Below are positions 42,457 through 51,133 of a stretch of DNA of 64,000 nt, in pieces. Position 1 is the stretch's first letter. Each line of letters opens with the position of its first letter. The notes beneath the pieces are model-generated. The model did not search any database and was not told the DNA's origin. It saw only the letters and a list, made by a program, of their open reading frames with translations. The position numbers were made by a program, and so were the translations under genes. Origin of the DNA: a virus; IMG/VR virus record IMGVR_UViG_3300025168_013778, positions 1 to 64,000 of that record; one strand, given 5' to 3'.

Positions 42457-45180
42457 ATGAAAATCAATCAAGAAATTATCCAAAGTTTCCTAGAGGGAAC
42501 TGACCCCGAAAAATACATTGTAGCAGTAGAATACGACTACAGAAGTAACTCCATTTATAAAATAAAAGAAGACCCAATAAACGGTAAATCAATCCAAAAA
42601 GATAAGTTTATTCCTTTTGCTTGGGTTGGCAATCTAAAACAAACTAATTTTTATTCCAATAGTAGGATAAGACAACAGGAAGCTATGAGTAAACATGGTA
42701 TCCTAATAGAAAAATTAAAAACTGAAGATAATGAAAGGTTAGAAGAGGGCCAAACTTATCTAGTAAAAACAACTAAAACTTATAGAAATTTAGTTAGCTT
42801 TTTTAGGGAAGGTGGGTTAAATCCCTGGGCCATGGAGACTAGACATTTAATAACCATTTTAAGTCCAGTAGAACAGTACTTAACACAAACACAAAAAAGA
42901 TTATTTAAAGGATTTACTGAGTATGAAGAAGTTCATAGGTTAATGTTTGATATTGAAACAACCTCATTACGACCACAAGACGGTATGATTTTTTTACTTG
43001 GTATGTTGGATAATAGGGGCAATAGTAAAATATTTTACGCTGATGATGACGAATCTGAAAGACAGTTAATAATAGACTTTTTTGATGAAATACACAGAAT
43101 AAAACCAACTATAATAGGTGGATATAACTCATCTTCGTTTGATTGGGATTGGTTGGAGAGGAGAGCTGAAATACTTGGTTTGAATATACGAGACATAGTT
43201 AAAACCCTAAATCCACACAGTCCATTTAAAAGAAGAGACTCAATACTAAAATTAGGTGCGGAGGTAGAAGACTATAAAAGTACCCAAATGTGGGGATACA
43301 ACGTTATTGATGTCGCTCACTCTGTTAGAAGAGCACAAACAATTAATTCCGATATTAAATCTTGGGGTCTTAAATATATTACTGAATTTATTGGAGCAAA
43401 TAAAGATACTAGGGTTTATGTTGATGGAGATAAGATTTCTTCTACTTATGCTGAAAATAAAGATTTCTTTTTTAACCCTAGAACTGGAAAATATAAATCG
43501 GTAGAAACTCCAGGATTAGAGGACTTAATAAAAAAACACCCCAACACATACGAAGTGTTAAATGGGCAAGAAGTAGTTAAAAAATACCTAGAAGACGATA
43601 TAGATGAAACTTTAAGGGTTGACGAACAATTTAACCAAGCTTCGTTCTTACTTTCCACTATGGTACCAACAACCTATGAAAGAGTTTCTACTATGGGTAC
43701 CGCTACATTATGGAAAATGTTAATGTTAGCTTGGTCTTATCACCAGGGTTTAGCAATACCAAAGAAAGAAGAAAAACGTCCTTTTGTTGGTGGTTTATCT
43801 AGATTAATTAAAACAGGTTATTCTGAGGACGTACTTAAACTAGATTTTAGTTCACTTTACCCATCTATACAATTGGTACACAATGTTTTTCCTGAGTGTG
43901 ACGTATCTGGAGCAATGGAAAGTATGTTAAAATACTTTAGAGATACCAGAATAAAATATAAAAAGTTAGCTTCAGAATTTTATGGTGTAGATGATAAGAA
44001 ATCTGAGTCTTATGGTAGAAAACAATTACCTATTAAAATTTTTATTAACTCTATGTTTGGGTCCCTATCTGCACCACAAGTATTTCCTTGGGGAGATATG
44101 GATATGGGTGAAAAGGTTACTTGTACAGGAAGACAATATCTAAGACATATGATTTCTTGGTTTATTGAGCGTGATTATTCACCTTTAGTTTTAGATACAG
44201 ATGGGGTAAATTTCTCATGTCCTAAAGGTTTAGAAAAACACTCTTATATTGGTTTAGGTAATAATGAGTTAGTAGTTAAAGACAAGGAGTATATTGGTTC
44301 TGAGGCACATGTTGCGGAATACAATGATTTATATATGGTAAATGAAATGGGGTTAGATACCGATGGACAATGGCCTTCATGTATTAATGTTTCTCGTAAA
44401 AACTACGCTCTTTTAACTGACAAAGGTAAGATAAAGTTAACTGGTAATACTATTAAATCAAAAACTTTACAACAGTATCTAGTGGAGTTTATGGATACTG
44501 GATTAGGTTTATTATTAAATGGGAAGGGTAAAGATTTTGTTGAGCACTACTATGAGTACCACACTAAAATATTTAACAAAAAAATACCCTTGGCTAAGAT
44601 TGCTAATAAGTCTAGAGTCAAATTAACATTAGATGAGTACCACAAAAGGTCAAAAAAAGTAAATAAAGCTGGAAACCCTATGTCTAGAATGGCACACATG
44701 GAATTAGCTATTAGAGATAATATAAGTGTTAATTTAGGTGATACAATATTTTACGTCAATAATGGTACAGCTTTATCACATGGTGATGTACAATCTAAGA
44801 AAAAGAAAGACGGAACCAAAGAAACCATTTTAAGGTGTTATATGGTAAAAGAAAATGACATGAAAAATAATCCAGATATGTTAGGTGATTATAATGTAGC
44901 CAGGTATATTAATATTTTTAATAAGAGAGTAGAACCTTTACTAGTTGTTTTTGGTCATGAAGTAAGAGATTCTTTATTAATAAAACACCCACAAGACAGA
45001 CAGTATTTTACAACTAAACAATGTGTACTAATAAATGGTTTATCTAGAAAAGAAGGTGACCAGGATACACTTGAAGAGGTTTTAACCGCATCTCCAGAAG
45101 AAATGGTTTTCTGGAATAAAATGGGAGAAGACAAAGATGCTTTTTTAGAGGAATTAGGAATTTTTAATACCGTCGGATGA
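42457..45180 (+). CDS. 43: DNA polymerase, family B (T4 gp43-like)
   Basis: A 907-residue replicative polymerase, about the length of T4 gp43 (898). Exonuclease motif I M-F-D-I-E-T (163-168), motif II G-G-Y-N-S-S-S-F-D-W-D-W-L and motif III Y-L-E-D-D-I-D-E-T are present. Polymerase motif A L-D-F-S-S-L-Y-P-S-I (about 462-471), motif B K-I-F-I-N-S-M-F-G-S (about 527-536) and motif C L-D-T-D-G (about 579-583) are intact. No intein or split is seen. It is flanked by tail genes, and its 3' end overlaps the S74 fibre gene on the opposite strand by 27 bases. Confidence 0.95.
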   Translation: MKINQEIIQSFLEGTDPEKYIVAVEYDYRSNSIYKIKEDPINGKSIQKDKFIPFAWVGNLKQTNFYSNSRIRQQEAMSKHGILIEKLKTEDNERLEEGQTYLVKTTKTYRNLVSFFREGGLNPWAMETRHLITILSPVEQYLTQTQKRLFKGFTEYEEVHRLMFDIETTSLRPQDGMIFLLGMLDNRGNSKIFYADDDESERQLIIDFFDEIHRIKPTIIGGYNSSSFDWDWLERRAEILGLNIRDIVKTLNPHSPFKRRDSILKLGAEVEDYKSTQMWGYNVIDVAHSVRRAQTINSDIKSWGLKYITEFIGANKDTRVYVDGDKISSTYAENKDFFFNPRTGKYKSVETPGLEDLIKKHPNTYEVLNGQEVVKKYLEDDIDETLRVDEQFNQASFLLSTMVPTTYERVSTMGTATLWKMLMLAWSYHQGLAIPKKEEKRPFVGGLSRLIKTGYSEDVLKLDFSSLYPSIQLVHNVFPECDVSGAMESMLKYFRDTRIKYKKLASEFYGVDDKKSESYGRKQLPIKIFINSMFGSLSAPQVFPWGDMDMGEKVTCTGRQYLRHMISWFIERDYSPLVLDTDGVNFSCPKGLEKHSYIGLGNNELVVKDKEYIGSEAHVAEYNDLYMVNEMGLDTDGQWPSCINVSRKNYALLTDKGKIKLTGNTIKSKTLQQYLVEFMDTGLGLLLNGKGKDFVEHYYEYHTKIFNKKIPLAKIANKSRVKLTLDEYHKRSKKVNKAGNPMSRMAHMELAIRDNISVNLGDTIFYVNNGTALSHGDVQSKKKKDGTKETILRCYMVKENDMKNNPDMLGDYNVARYINIFNKRVEPLLVVFGHEVRDSLLIKHPQDRQYFTTKQCVLINGLSRKEGDQDTLEEVLTASPEEMVFWNKMGEDKDAFLEELGIFNTVG

Positions 45181-46029
45181 CAGTATATACCAAGACCCGT
45201 CTGTAAAAATAAGTTCTATACAACTTTCAGTCCCAAGCTCTAATGAACCCCAAGTGTCATCTATTAAGCCAACTGATGTTTTAACCACACACTCAACCAT
45301 GGATTTAATGTAAACTTTATAACCTTCTTCACCTTCTAAAGTTATTTCACTCTTTTCACCCTTAACTATTAGGTATTCTTCTTTGTTGGTTGTGTAGTTT
45401 TCGGTAATGGTCTTAATTAGTTTTTTATCTGACGATTCTGAGCCTACCCAACCATCTAATAATCCATTTTTTAACACCCCCATTAAACCAACAGCTAAAA
45501 GTTTATATTTTACACCATCAGGTCTACCATCTATATCGTAATGAACAAACTCTTTTAGTCCTAGAGAATCCACTTCTTCAGCGATTAAACCTATACTTTC
45601 TTCCCCATTATGGTTCCATTTAAATTTTTTAGGTTCTAATTGAAGTAGTTTGGCGTAGGAAGAAAAAGGTAGTGTGGTAACATCATGTTTATACCTTAGA
45701 GAAGATGAGTGTTTGGTTACTTCACCTGTAGTGGGGTTAATTTGTAAATCTAAATTATCTGCTGTGGGTATTTGGTTTGGGTTTATTTGTACTGAAGAAG
45801 CCCAAGTATTTAGGTTAGGTTGTTGATTTAAGGCTAACACAACAGTAGAACCTGTGGTTGCACTCACCGTAAAGTTGTACGTGTCCGCACTATACCAATT
45901 TGCTCTTAAGTTATCACCTACGTTTGTAGAACCAGACATAGTAGCTGTAGTACACCTATTTTGGTATATTTGTCTAGAAAAGTCAGCTCTTGTTCTTAGA
46001 CCGCTTTGACCTAAATAATCATATCCCAT
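45154..46029 (-). CDS. tail fibre-type protein with S74 intramolecular chaperone domain
   Basis: A 291-residue protein. The region S-S-S-L-R-Y-K-H-D-V (about 108-117), L-E-P-K-K-F-K-W-N-H-N-G-E-E-S-I-G-L-I-A-E-E-V-D (about 131-154) and Y-K-L-L-A-V-G-L-M-G-V-L-K matches the peptidase S74 / intramolecular chaperone domain (S-x-x-R-x-K-x-x-I, F-x-W, G-x-I-A-x-E-V) that trimerises fibres and cleaves itself off. Unusually, about 110 residues follow the domain. Its end overlaps the polymerase gene by 27 bases on the other strand and its start lies two bases after the 46031 gene. Confidence 0.72.
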   Translation of the reverse strand: MGYDYLGQSGLRTRADFSRQIYQNRCTTATMSGSTNVGDNLRANWYSADTYNFTVSATTGSTVVLALNQQPNLNTWASSVQINPNQIPTADNLDLQINPTTGEVTKHSSSLRYKHDVTTLPFSSYAKLLQLEPKKFKWNHNGEESIGLIAEEVDSLGLKEFVHYDIDGRPDGVKYKLLAVGLMGVLKNGLLDGWVGSESSDKKLIKTITENYTTNKEEYLIVKGEKSEITLEGEEGYKVYIKSMVECVVKTSVGLIDDTWGSLELGTESCIELIFTDGSWYILSSDGIKNS

Positions 46030-46030
46030 A

Positions 46031-47143
46031 TTAAATTACGTTATAAGGGTCCTGAAAAGGACGATACTGTAATGATTTGTTAAGATTTTCAGCTTCACTC
46101 GCTTTTCTCTCCATCATCTTATCTTGGCGTAACCTCTCCAATCTCCCAACTAATTCCTCTATTAATTTAGATTTTTCATCTATAGCTTCTGAAGATAAAC
46201 TAGAATAGTCCATAGTCAATTCACTATCTGGTACTTTTAATGCTCCACTAAATTTACCTCTTACCCTACCCAAAGTTTCTTTTGCTAATGCGGTAAAATA
46301 TCTTCTAGCCCACGCTTTCGCGGCTGAATTTAATTCGTACCATTCTATATCTTGTAAAGGAACATCAGAAGGTAATCTAATAATGTCCGGGTTTTGTCTA
46401 TAACAATCGTCAACATCACCATCTGTATCGTAATACCAATACCAAACCCTATCATTTTTCATTAATTTATTACTAAAATCAAAATTACCACCAGGTACGT
46501 TATATAGGTGAAGAAACTTTGACCCTTCAGGTCCAGCAGTAATTCTATAGGTTAATTCACCACCGATTAATCTATTTTTAAGATTTCTATCACCCATTCT
46601 AAGTAGTATATCATAAGCAGGCATCATATAGTAAGACCCAACAATACCCATTTGAGACATTCCCATTCCTCCTCCTATTCCACCCATACCACCCATTCCA
46701 CCCATAAATGGGTCTAGAAATGATTGGTCTAGTTCAGGTCTAGTGTACCATAAAACTTCGTTTATTTCTCTACCAGCTGGTATTTGGTATATCTGTTGGT
46801 CTTTTACTAGAGTAATGTAATCTTTTTTTAATTGCCAAGGACCTCCAGCTTGTAAACCAACAATTTTAGAATACGCGTAAGTAAAGGAAGTCTCCCAATC
46901 TAAACTCCTAGTTGTAAACGCTCTAGCTAAATCAGCCTCATCTACATTTATCCCATATAAAGAAGACCATTGGTTCTCAATTAACCAATCTTGGACATAC
47001 ATCGCATAATCTTGAATTGCGAGTTCTAAGAGAGAATCTAACATCTCATCTTCTAACTCCACACCAATAATAGGTGCCCCTAATTGATGTCTCAATTGGG
47101 TAAAGAGTTTATTTCTTTCTGTTGGGTCTATTCCTGATGACAT
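46031..47143 (-). CDS. virion structural protein (370 aa), neck/tail type
   Basis: A 370-residue protein whose start N-K-L-F-T-Q-L-R-H-Q-L-G-A-P-I-I-G-V-E-L-E-D-E (about 11-33) and later A-W-A-R-R-Y-F-T-A-L-A-K-E-T-L-G-R-V-R-G-K-F (about 287-308) belong to a class of structural proteins common in T4-like marine phages (neck or tail region). A Met/Gly-rich stretch M-G-G-M-G-G-M-G-G-I-G-G-G-M-G-M sits around 150. The exact T4 counterpart cannot be named. A possible late promoter is 8 bases upstream of its ATG. Confidence 0.55.
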   Translation of the reverse strand: MSSGIDPTERNKLFTQLRHQLGAPIIGVELEDEMLDSLLELAIQDYAMYVQDWLIENQWSSLYGINVDEADLARAFTTRSLDWETSFTYAYSKIVGLQAGGPWQLKKDYITLVKDQQIYQIPAGREINEVLWYTRPELDQSFLDPFMGGMGGMGGIGGGMGMSQMGIVGSYYMMPAYDILLRMGDRNLKNRLIGGELTYRITAGPEGSKFLHLYNVPGGNFDFSNKLMKNDRVWYWYYDTDGDVDDCYRQNPDIIRLPSDVPLQDIEWYELNSAAKAWARRYFTALAKETLGRVRGKFSGALKVPDSELTMDYSSLSSEAIDEKSKLIEELVGRLERLRQDKMMERKASEAENLNKSLQYRPFQDPYNVI

Positions 47144-47150
47144 ACGCTTT

Positions 47151-47158
47151 TATTTATA
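47151..47158 (-). promoter_or_regulatory. possible T4-type late promoter element (TATAAATA)
   Basis: On the minus strand TATAAATA lies only 7 bases before the ATG at 47143. A start site a few bases downstream would give a nearly leaderless message, so this is a less certain promoter than those at 37714/37738 and 59057/59065. Confidence 0.35.
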
Positions 47159-47192
47159 AATATATTTTAATAACTATATACCCATAAATATT

Positions 47193-48929
47193 TTAATTAA
47201 TGTTTAACTCATTAAGGATGGCTGAAAGAATATCTTCATCGTTTATATTGTCTCCCATCACTGTATCAATAATATTTTTTTTATTCTGTAAAATACTGTA
47301 TATAGTTTGTTCTATCGTGTTTTCATAAATAGGGTAAATACAAGAAACATTTTTCTTTTGTCCTATTCTAAAAGCTCGGTCTTCAGCTTGAGAATGGTCT
47401 GAGGGTACAAAACTTAAATCGTTCATTATCACCACTTCCGCCTCAGTTAAAGTTATTCCAACACCACCAGACTTTAAATTTGATATAAAAAGTTTAACTT
47501 TTGGGTCTGTTTGGAACCTGTCCACACTCTCTTGTCGTTCTTCTTTTTTCATAGAACCGTGTAGTACAACAGAAACATCTTTAAACTTATCGTACATATC
47601 CATTAAAGGTTTTGTGAAATTTGTAAACACAATTACTTTTTTCTCTTGTTCTAAAGATTGTTCTATTAACTCACAAGTTACTTTAATTTTTTCATTAGCT
47701 ATAATTTGTCTTACTTTCATTAATTTAGCTAAATGGATTGCTAAATTTTGTTCTTGATTATCGTCCGACCAACTTAAATAGTCCCCCATTTCTTTTTTAT
47801 ATTCATAAGAACTTAATTCAAGATATATTGGGGTTATAATCTTATCTGGTAAATCTATAACCTCTTCTTTTAACCTTCTTAAAACTTTATTTTTAGTTCT
47901 GTCCCTTAATTCTTCTAGGTTGGATGAACCACTGACGTTCCATATTTTTCTTCCACCAGGACCCCTAAATTGTTTTCCATCACAATACCTGGTAACATAA
48001 CCAATCCAATTTACCGACACCCTACTTTCCACCAACTTTAATAAGTTGTAGTAGTTTATTGGTCTGGATGTCATCGGTGTACCAGATAACAACCAAGTTC
48101 TGTCAGATTTATTTATTATTTCATTAGCAATTTTTGTTCTTTGAGCTTTTGTATTAGATATGTAATGAGCCTCATCTACAATCACCAAATCAAAATTTGA
48201 TTCTAATATAGTTCTATTGTCATTTCCTTTTAATGTGTGAAAGTTTTTTAATATATCATAATTTATAATGACGTACTTTCCATCCTCCCATTTTTTGCCT
48301 TCGATAATACTTATTTTTTCTTTACTGTAATTTTCTATTTCTCTTTTCCAGTTAAGTTTTAAAGATGCGGGACATATTATTAATATTTTTTTAGATTTAA
48401 GAACAATGGAGGCTATAACCGCAGCTGTTGTTTTTCCTAATCCCATATCATCGGCTAATATAAATTTTTTATTATTCACTAATTTTTCTACAGCTTCTAT
48501 TTGGTGTTCTAGTGGGGGTCTATGAGAAAATGGTTCATAGTTAACTTCTATAGTTTCTTTGTTTTCGGGAATAAGTTGGGATTTAGGGACCCAAAAAGAG
48601 TATAGTTTTTCTGATTCAATTACCCTACCCCAAATGTGAAAAGACTTATCTTTTTGAACTAGTATTTTTTCTACCCATACTTTTGTTGGTTTTGTAGGTA
48701 ATATTTTTTGCTCTTGTAGTTGGTCACCATAATAGGTGTCAATATCTACCCATTTTCTGGCTATTTTAGGTATGTCGTTAAAATACTTTAATATGTATTC
48801 TGCTTGTGAACGACCTAACTTATAGTATTTACTAACACTCTTTTCTTTAATATCCAATATATAGTTATTGGCTCCATTATATGAGGCCAACATCTCCATA
48901 GCTTTTTTTTCTGGTATTTGTATATCCAA
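47193..48929 (-). CDS. SNF2-family helicase/ATPase
   Basis: A 578-residue SF2 helicase. Walker A D-D-M-G-L-G-K-T (160-167), D-E-A-H (252-255), L-L-S-G-T-P-M (motif III) and a C-terminal Q-A-E-D-R-A-F-R-I-G-Q (motif VI) identify the SNF2/Rad54-like class. It has an N-terminal extension of 150 residues. The first codon is TTG at 48929; an alternative ATG is at 48899 (residue 11). A role in recombination, replication or remodelling of protein-DNA complexes is probable. A late-type element is 40 bases upstream of the TTG. Confidence 0.88.
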   Translation of the reverse strand: MDIQIPEKKAMEMLASYNGANNYILDIKEKSVSKYYKLGRSQAEYILKYFNDIPKIARKWVDIDTYYGDQLQEQKILPTKPTKVWVEKILVQKDKSFHIWGRVIESEKLYSFWVPKSQLIPENKETIEVNYEPFSHRPPLEHQIEAVEKLVNNKKFILADDMGLGKTTAAVIASIVLKSKKILIICPASLKLNWKREIENYSKEKISIIEGKKWEDGKYVIINYDILKNFHTLKGNDNRTILESNFDLVIVDEAHYISNTKAQRTKIANEIINKSDRTWLLSGTPMTSRPINYYNLLKLVESRVSVNWIGYVTRYCDGKQFRGPGGRKIWNVSGSSNLEELRDRTKNKVLRRLKEEVIDLPDKIITPIYLELSSYEYKKEMGDYLSWSDDNQEQNLAIHLAKLMKVRQIIANEKIKVTCELIEQSLEQEKKVIVFTNFTKPLMDMYDKFKDVSVVLHGSMKKEERQESVDRFQTDPKVKLFISNLKSGGVGITLTEAEVVIMNDLSFVPSDHSQAEDRAFRIGQKKNVSCIYPIYENTIEQTIYSILQNKKNIIDTVMGDNINDEDILSAILNELNIN

Positions 48930-48968
48930 AGTAAATAATTTAACAAATAATTATAACCATTATCTAAC

Positions 48969-48976
48969 TATTTATA
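48969..48976 (-). promoter_or_regulatory. possible T4-type late promoter element (TATAAATA)
   Basis: TATAAATA on the minus strand 40 bases before the helicase start (TTG 48929), in the 65-base gap between divergent genes. The rightward gene (48995) has no exact copy in this gap, only TATAAAGT close to its start. Confidence 0.4.
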
Positions 48977-48994
48977 AAGTATAAAGGATGTTTT

Positions 48995-49510
48995 ATGGCA
49001 AAAAATAGAGTACCAATAACAAGAATTAATAAGTTTTTCGGAAGTGAGGATATGAATCTTCAAGAACGAATAGGCATGGAGTATTTGCATGGTAATCTTA
49101 ATTTTACTTTAGTACTGTTTAGAGTTGATAGGGAAAAGACTGTTGGGGATAGGGTATATGGAGAAGCTCTTCCTGAAGAAATTAGGTATTATGCACCGGT
49201 AGAATTTAAAGCTTTAGTAAAAATAGACCAACCAAGTAACGATTCTTATGCTGGTGGAATTATGAGGTATTTAGAAAGTGGTAACTTAACATTAAGTGTA
49301 TATATAAAACACCTAGAGGAGTTAGGTACTGACATAAGTTATGGTGATTATATTGGGTATCCAGAAACAGAAGACAAAACAAGATATTTTGTTGTGGCAA
49401 ATGATGGTAAAATAGCTAACGATAATTCACACACAATAGGTGGGTATAAACCATTTTATAGAACTGTAGTCTGCACCCCAACTTCAGAAAACGAATTTAA
49501 AGGAATTTAA
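48995..49510 (+). CDS. virion structural protein (171 aa)
   Basis: A 171-residue soluble protein with beta-strand character: Y-L-H-G-N-L-N-F-T-L-V-L-F-R-V-D (about 29-44), Y-A-P-V-E-F-K-A-L-V, G-N-L-T-L-S-V-Y-I and T-R-Y-F-V-V-A-N-D-G-K. It opens a two-gene structural operon with the 49512 protein (1-base gap), directly upstream of the sheath region. Likely a neck or connector component, by position. Confidence 0.5.
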   Translation: MAKNRVPITRINKFFGSEDMNLQERIGMEYLHGNLNFTLVLFRVDREKTVGDRVYGEALPEEIRYYAPVEFKALVKIDQPSNDSYAGGIMRYLESGNLTLSVYIKHLEELGTDISYGDYIGYPETEDKTRYFVVANDGKIANDNSHTIGGYKPFYRTVVCTPTSENEFKGI

Positions 49511-49511
49511 T

Positions 49512-50840
49512 ATGGCGTTACCTAAAAAAGTTAAAAAAACATTAAATATGTATCCGGTAGTTAGGAACCAACCTCACTACCCTTCTGGATACGATGGTTT
49601 ATCTACACCTAAAAGAAGAAAACAACTAGAGGAATTTATTAGTAAAGATGGTACATTTCTACCTAAAAGTGTGTTACACGAAGATTTAGATTTGGGGATG
49701 TTGGATTTTGTTAAAGATAGGTTAAGGGTCCAGATTGATGGTAAGAGTATAAATTTTATTGACCAAATATTAACGGTACAAAGGTGGGCAGAATTTTCAA
49801 ATACTTGGAGTTTTGCTGATGATGACAGACAAGTAGAACTTCCATTTATAGTGGTGGTTAGGCAACCTGACCCCCAGTACGGAACAAACCCAGCATTAAA
49901 TTACACAATACCAGATAGAAAAGCTTTTCATTATGCAAAAGTACCTACTTGGGATGGTCAAAGAAAGGGTATGGACTTATATAAAATACCACAACCGGTA
50001 CCTATTGATATAACTTACGATATAAAGATTGTTTGTAATAGGATGAGAGAGTTAAATCAATTTAATAAAATTATGTTACAAACTTTCACTTCTAGACAAG
50101 CGTACACTTTTGTTAAAGGACACTACATCCCAATCATTATGCAATCCATAAGTGATGAAAGTCAAATAAGTGATTTAGAAAAAAGAAGGTTTTATAATCA
50201 AACTTACCAACTACAACTACAGGGGTTTTTAATTGATGGTGAAGAATTTGAAGTGAGTCCAGCAATCTCAAGGTCTATAGTCCTAACTGAAGTAGAAACT
50301 AGAGTTAAAAAAAGAAAGTCACCACCAACAGAAGAAAACCCAGATGGTCCTTTTACAGAGGTAGTGTGTTTTGCTTCTGGAGCCACGGCTAGTGCTACCG
50401 CTATAATTTCAGGTGGTTCAGTTACTGGAATAACTGTAGATGTTACAGGTTCCGGATACTCAAGCATACCTTCAGTCAATTTAACTGGTGGTGGAATACC
50501 ACCAATATCAGCAGCCACTGCTGTAGCGGTAGTAACTAATAAAGCGGTAACGGCAATAGATGTTACATTTATGGGTACTGGGTACACTAGTACCCCAACT
50601 GTGGAGATTGGGCCTCCAGAGGAAACAGATGGGAGTAAAGTATTCCAATATAGTGGTAGTTTACAGATTGTAGATATGACTAACATTACTTCTTGTTCAA
50701 TAACCATAGACGGTATATCTACACCAGCTGCTAAATTTACAGAATATTATGTTACAAAAGGACAGACATTATCGTTTGACGTTATTAAGATAGACCCATA
50801 TAAATCTTCTTGTTTGACTTTTTCAGTTGATTTTGGTTAG
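49512..50840 (+). CDS. virion structural protein with beta-repeat C-terminal part (442 aa)
   Basis: A 442-residue protein. The N-terminal 290 residues are mixed alpha/beta with an R-W-A-E-F-S-N-T-W and N-Q-F-N-K-I-M-L-Q-T-F phrases that look like T4-like structural proteins of the neck/tail completion class. The part from about 295 to 375 has two copies of a short beta repeat, I-T-V-D-V-T-G-S-G-Y-S-S-I-P-S-V (about 317-332) and I-D-V-T-F-M-G-T-G-Y-T-S-T-P-T-V (about 355-370), a repeat also seen in other phage tail proteins. Ends overlapping the RHH gene by 4 bases in convergent orientation. Confidence 0.6.
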   Translation: MALPKKVKKTLNMYPVVRNQPHYPSGYDGLSTPKRRKQLEEFISKDGTFLPKSVLHEDLDLGMLDFVKDRLRVQIDGKSINFIDQILTVQRWAEFSNTWSFADDDRQVELPFIVVVRQPDPQYGTNPALNYTIPDRKAFHYAKVPTWDGQRKGMDLYKIPQPVPIDITYDIKIVCNRMRELNQFNKIMLQTFTSRQAYTFVKGHYIPIIMQSISDESQISDLEKRRFYNQTYQLQLQGFLIDGEEFEVSPAISRSIVLTEVETRVKKRKSPPTEENPDGPFTEVVCFASGATASATAIISGGSVTGITVDVTGSGYSSIPSVNLTGGGIPPISAATAVAVVTNKAVTAIDVTFMGTGYTSTPTVEIGPPEETDGSKVFQYSGSLQIVDMTNITSCSITIDGISTPAAKFTEYYVTKGQTLSFDVIKIDPYKSSCLTFSVDFG

Positions 50841-50998
50841 TCACCTCCGTAGATGTCTGGTTTAGGTTTACACCTATCTAAGATTAATTTTTCTACAAAA
50901 GCAAACATCTTTAAACCATTTTCTTCACAATATCTTTTTAAAATTTTGTGGGTTTGTGGTGTTATCTTAATATTTTTTACTCTTTTGGGGGTTGCCAT
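50837..50998 (-). CDS. small ribbon-helix-helix-like DNA-binding protein (53 aa)
   Basis: I choose the ATG at 50998 (M-A-T-P-K-R-V-K-N-I), because the upstream 13 codons to 51037 run through a set of GTATGA repeats. The 53-residue protein has a beta strand V-K-N-I-K-I-T-P followed by T-H-K-I-L-K-R-Y-C-E-E-N and F-A-F-V-E-K-L-I-L, a typical RHH pattern (strand-helix-helix). Dimers bind DNA in the major groove through the strand and often repress their own gene. It lies in the gap between structural genes with its likely operator at 51005-51035. Confidence 0.6.
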   Translation of the reverse strand: MATPKRVKNIKITPQTHKILKRYCEENGLKMFAFVEKLILDRCKPKPDIYGGD

Positions 50999-51004
50999 AA
51001 CAAT

Positions 51005-51035
51005 AAGTATGATAAAAGTATGACTTTTTTCATAC
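51005..51035. promoter_or_regulatory. three GTATGA half-sites, probable operator
   Basis: Upstream of the RHH start and of the sheath gene are AAGTATGA (51005-51012), AAGTATGA (51016-51023) and the inverse TCATAC (51030-51035). The two direct copies are 11 bases apart and the third makes GTATGA-N6-TCATAC with the second. Spacing by about one helical turn suits cooperative RHH dimers. Transcription of the RHH gene and possibly the sheath gene may be regulated. Confidence 0.5.
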
Positions 51036-51133
51036 ACATTAATTATTTAGCCATTTTAGTTAATGCTTTTCACTTCCTTCAGAATATTTATTTAAAAATC
51101 GAATAATAATAATAACTAAAAATAATAAAAGAA

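Noticed and set aside
50204-50707. A 167-codon frame on the minus strand inside the 49512 structural gene
   Set aside because: It is the antisense of Thr/Val/Gly-rich repeats, with no independent start context or recognisable fold.
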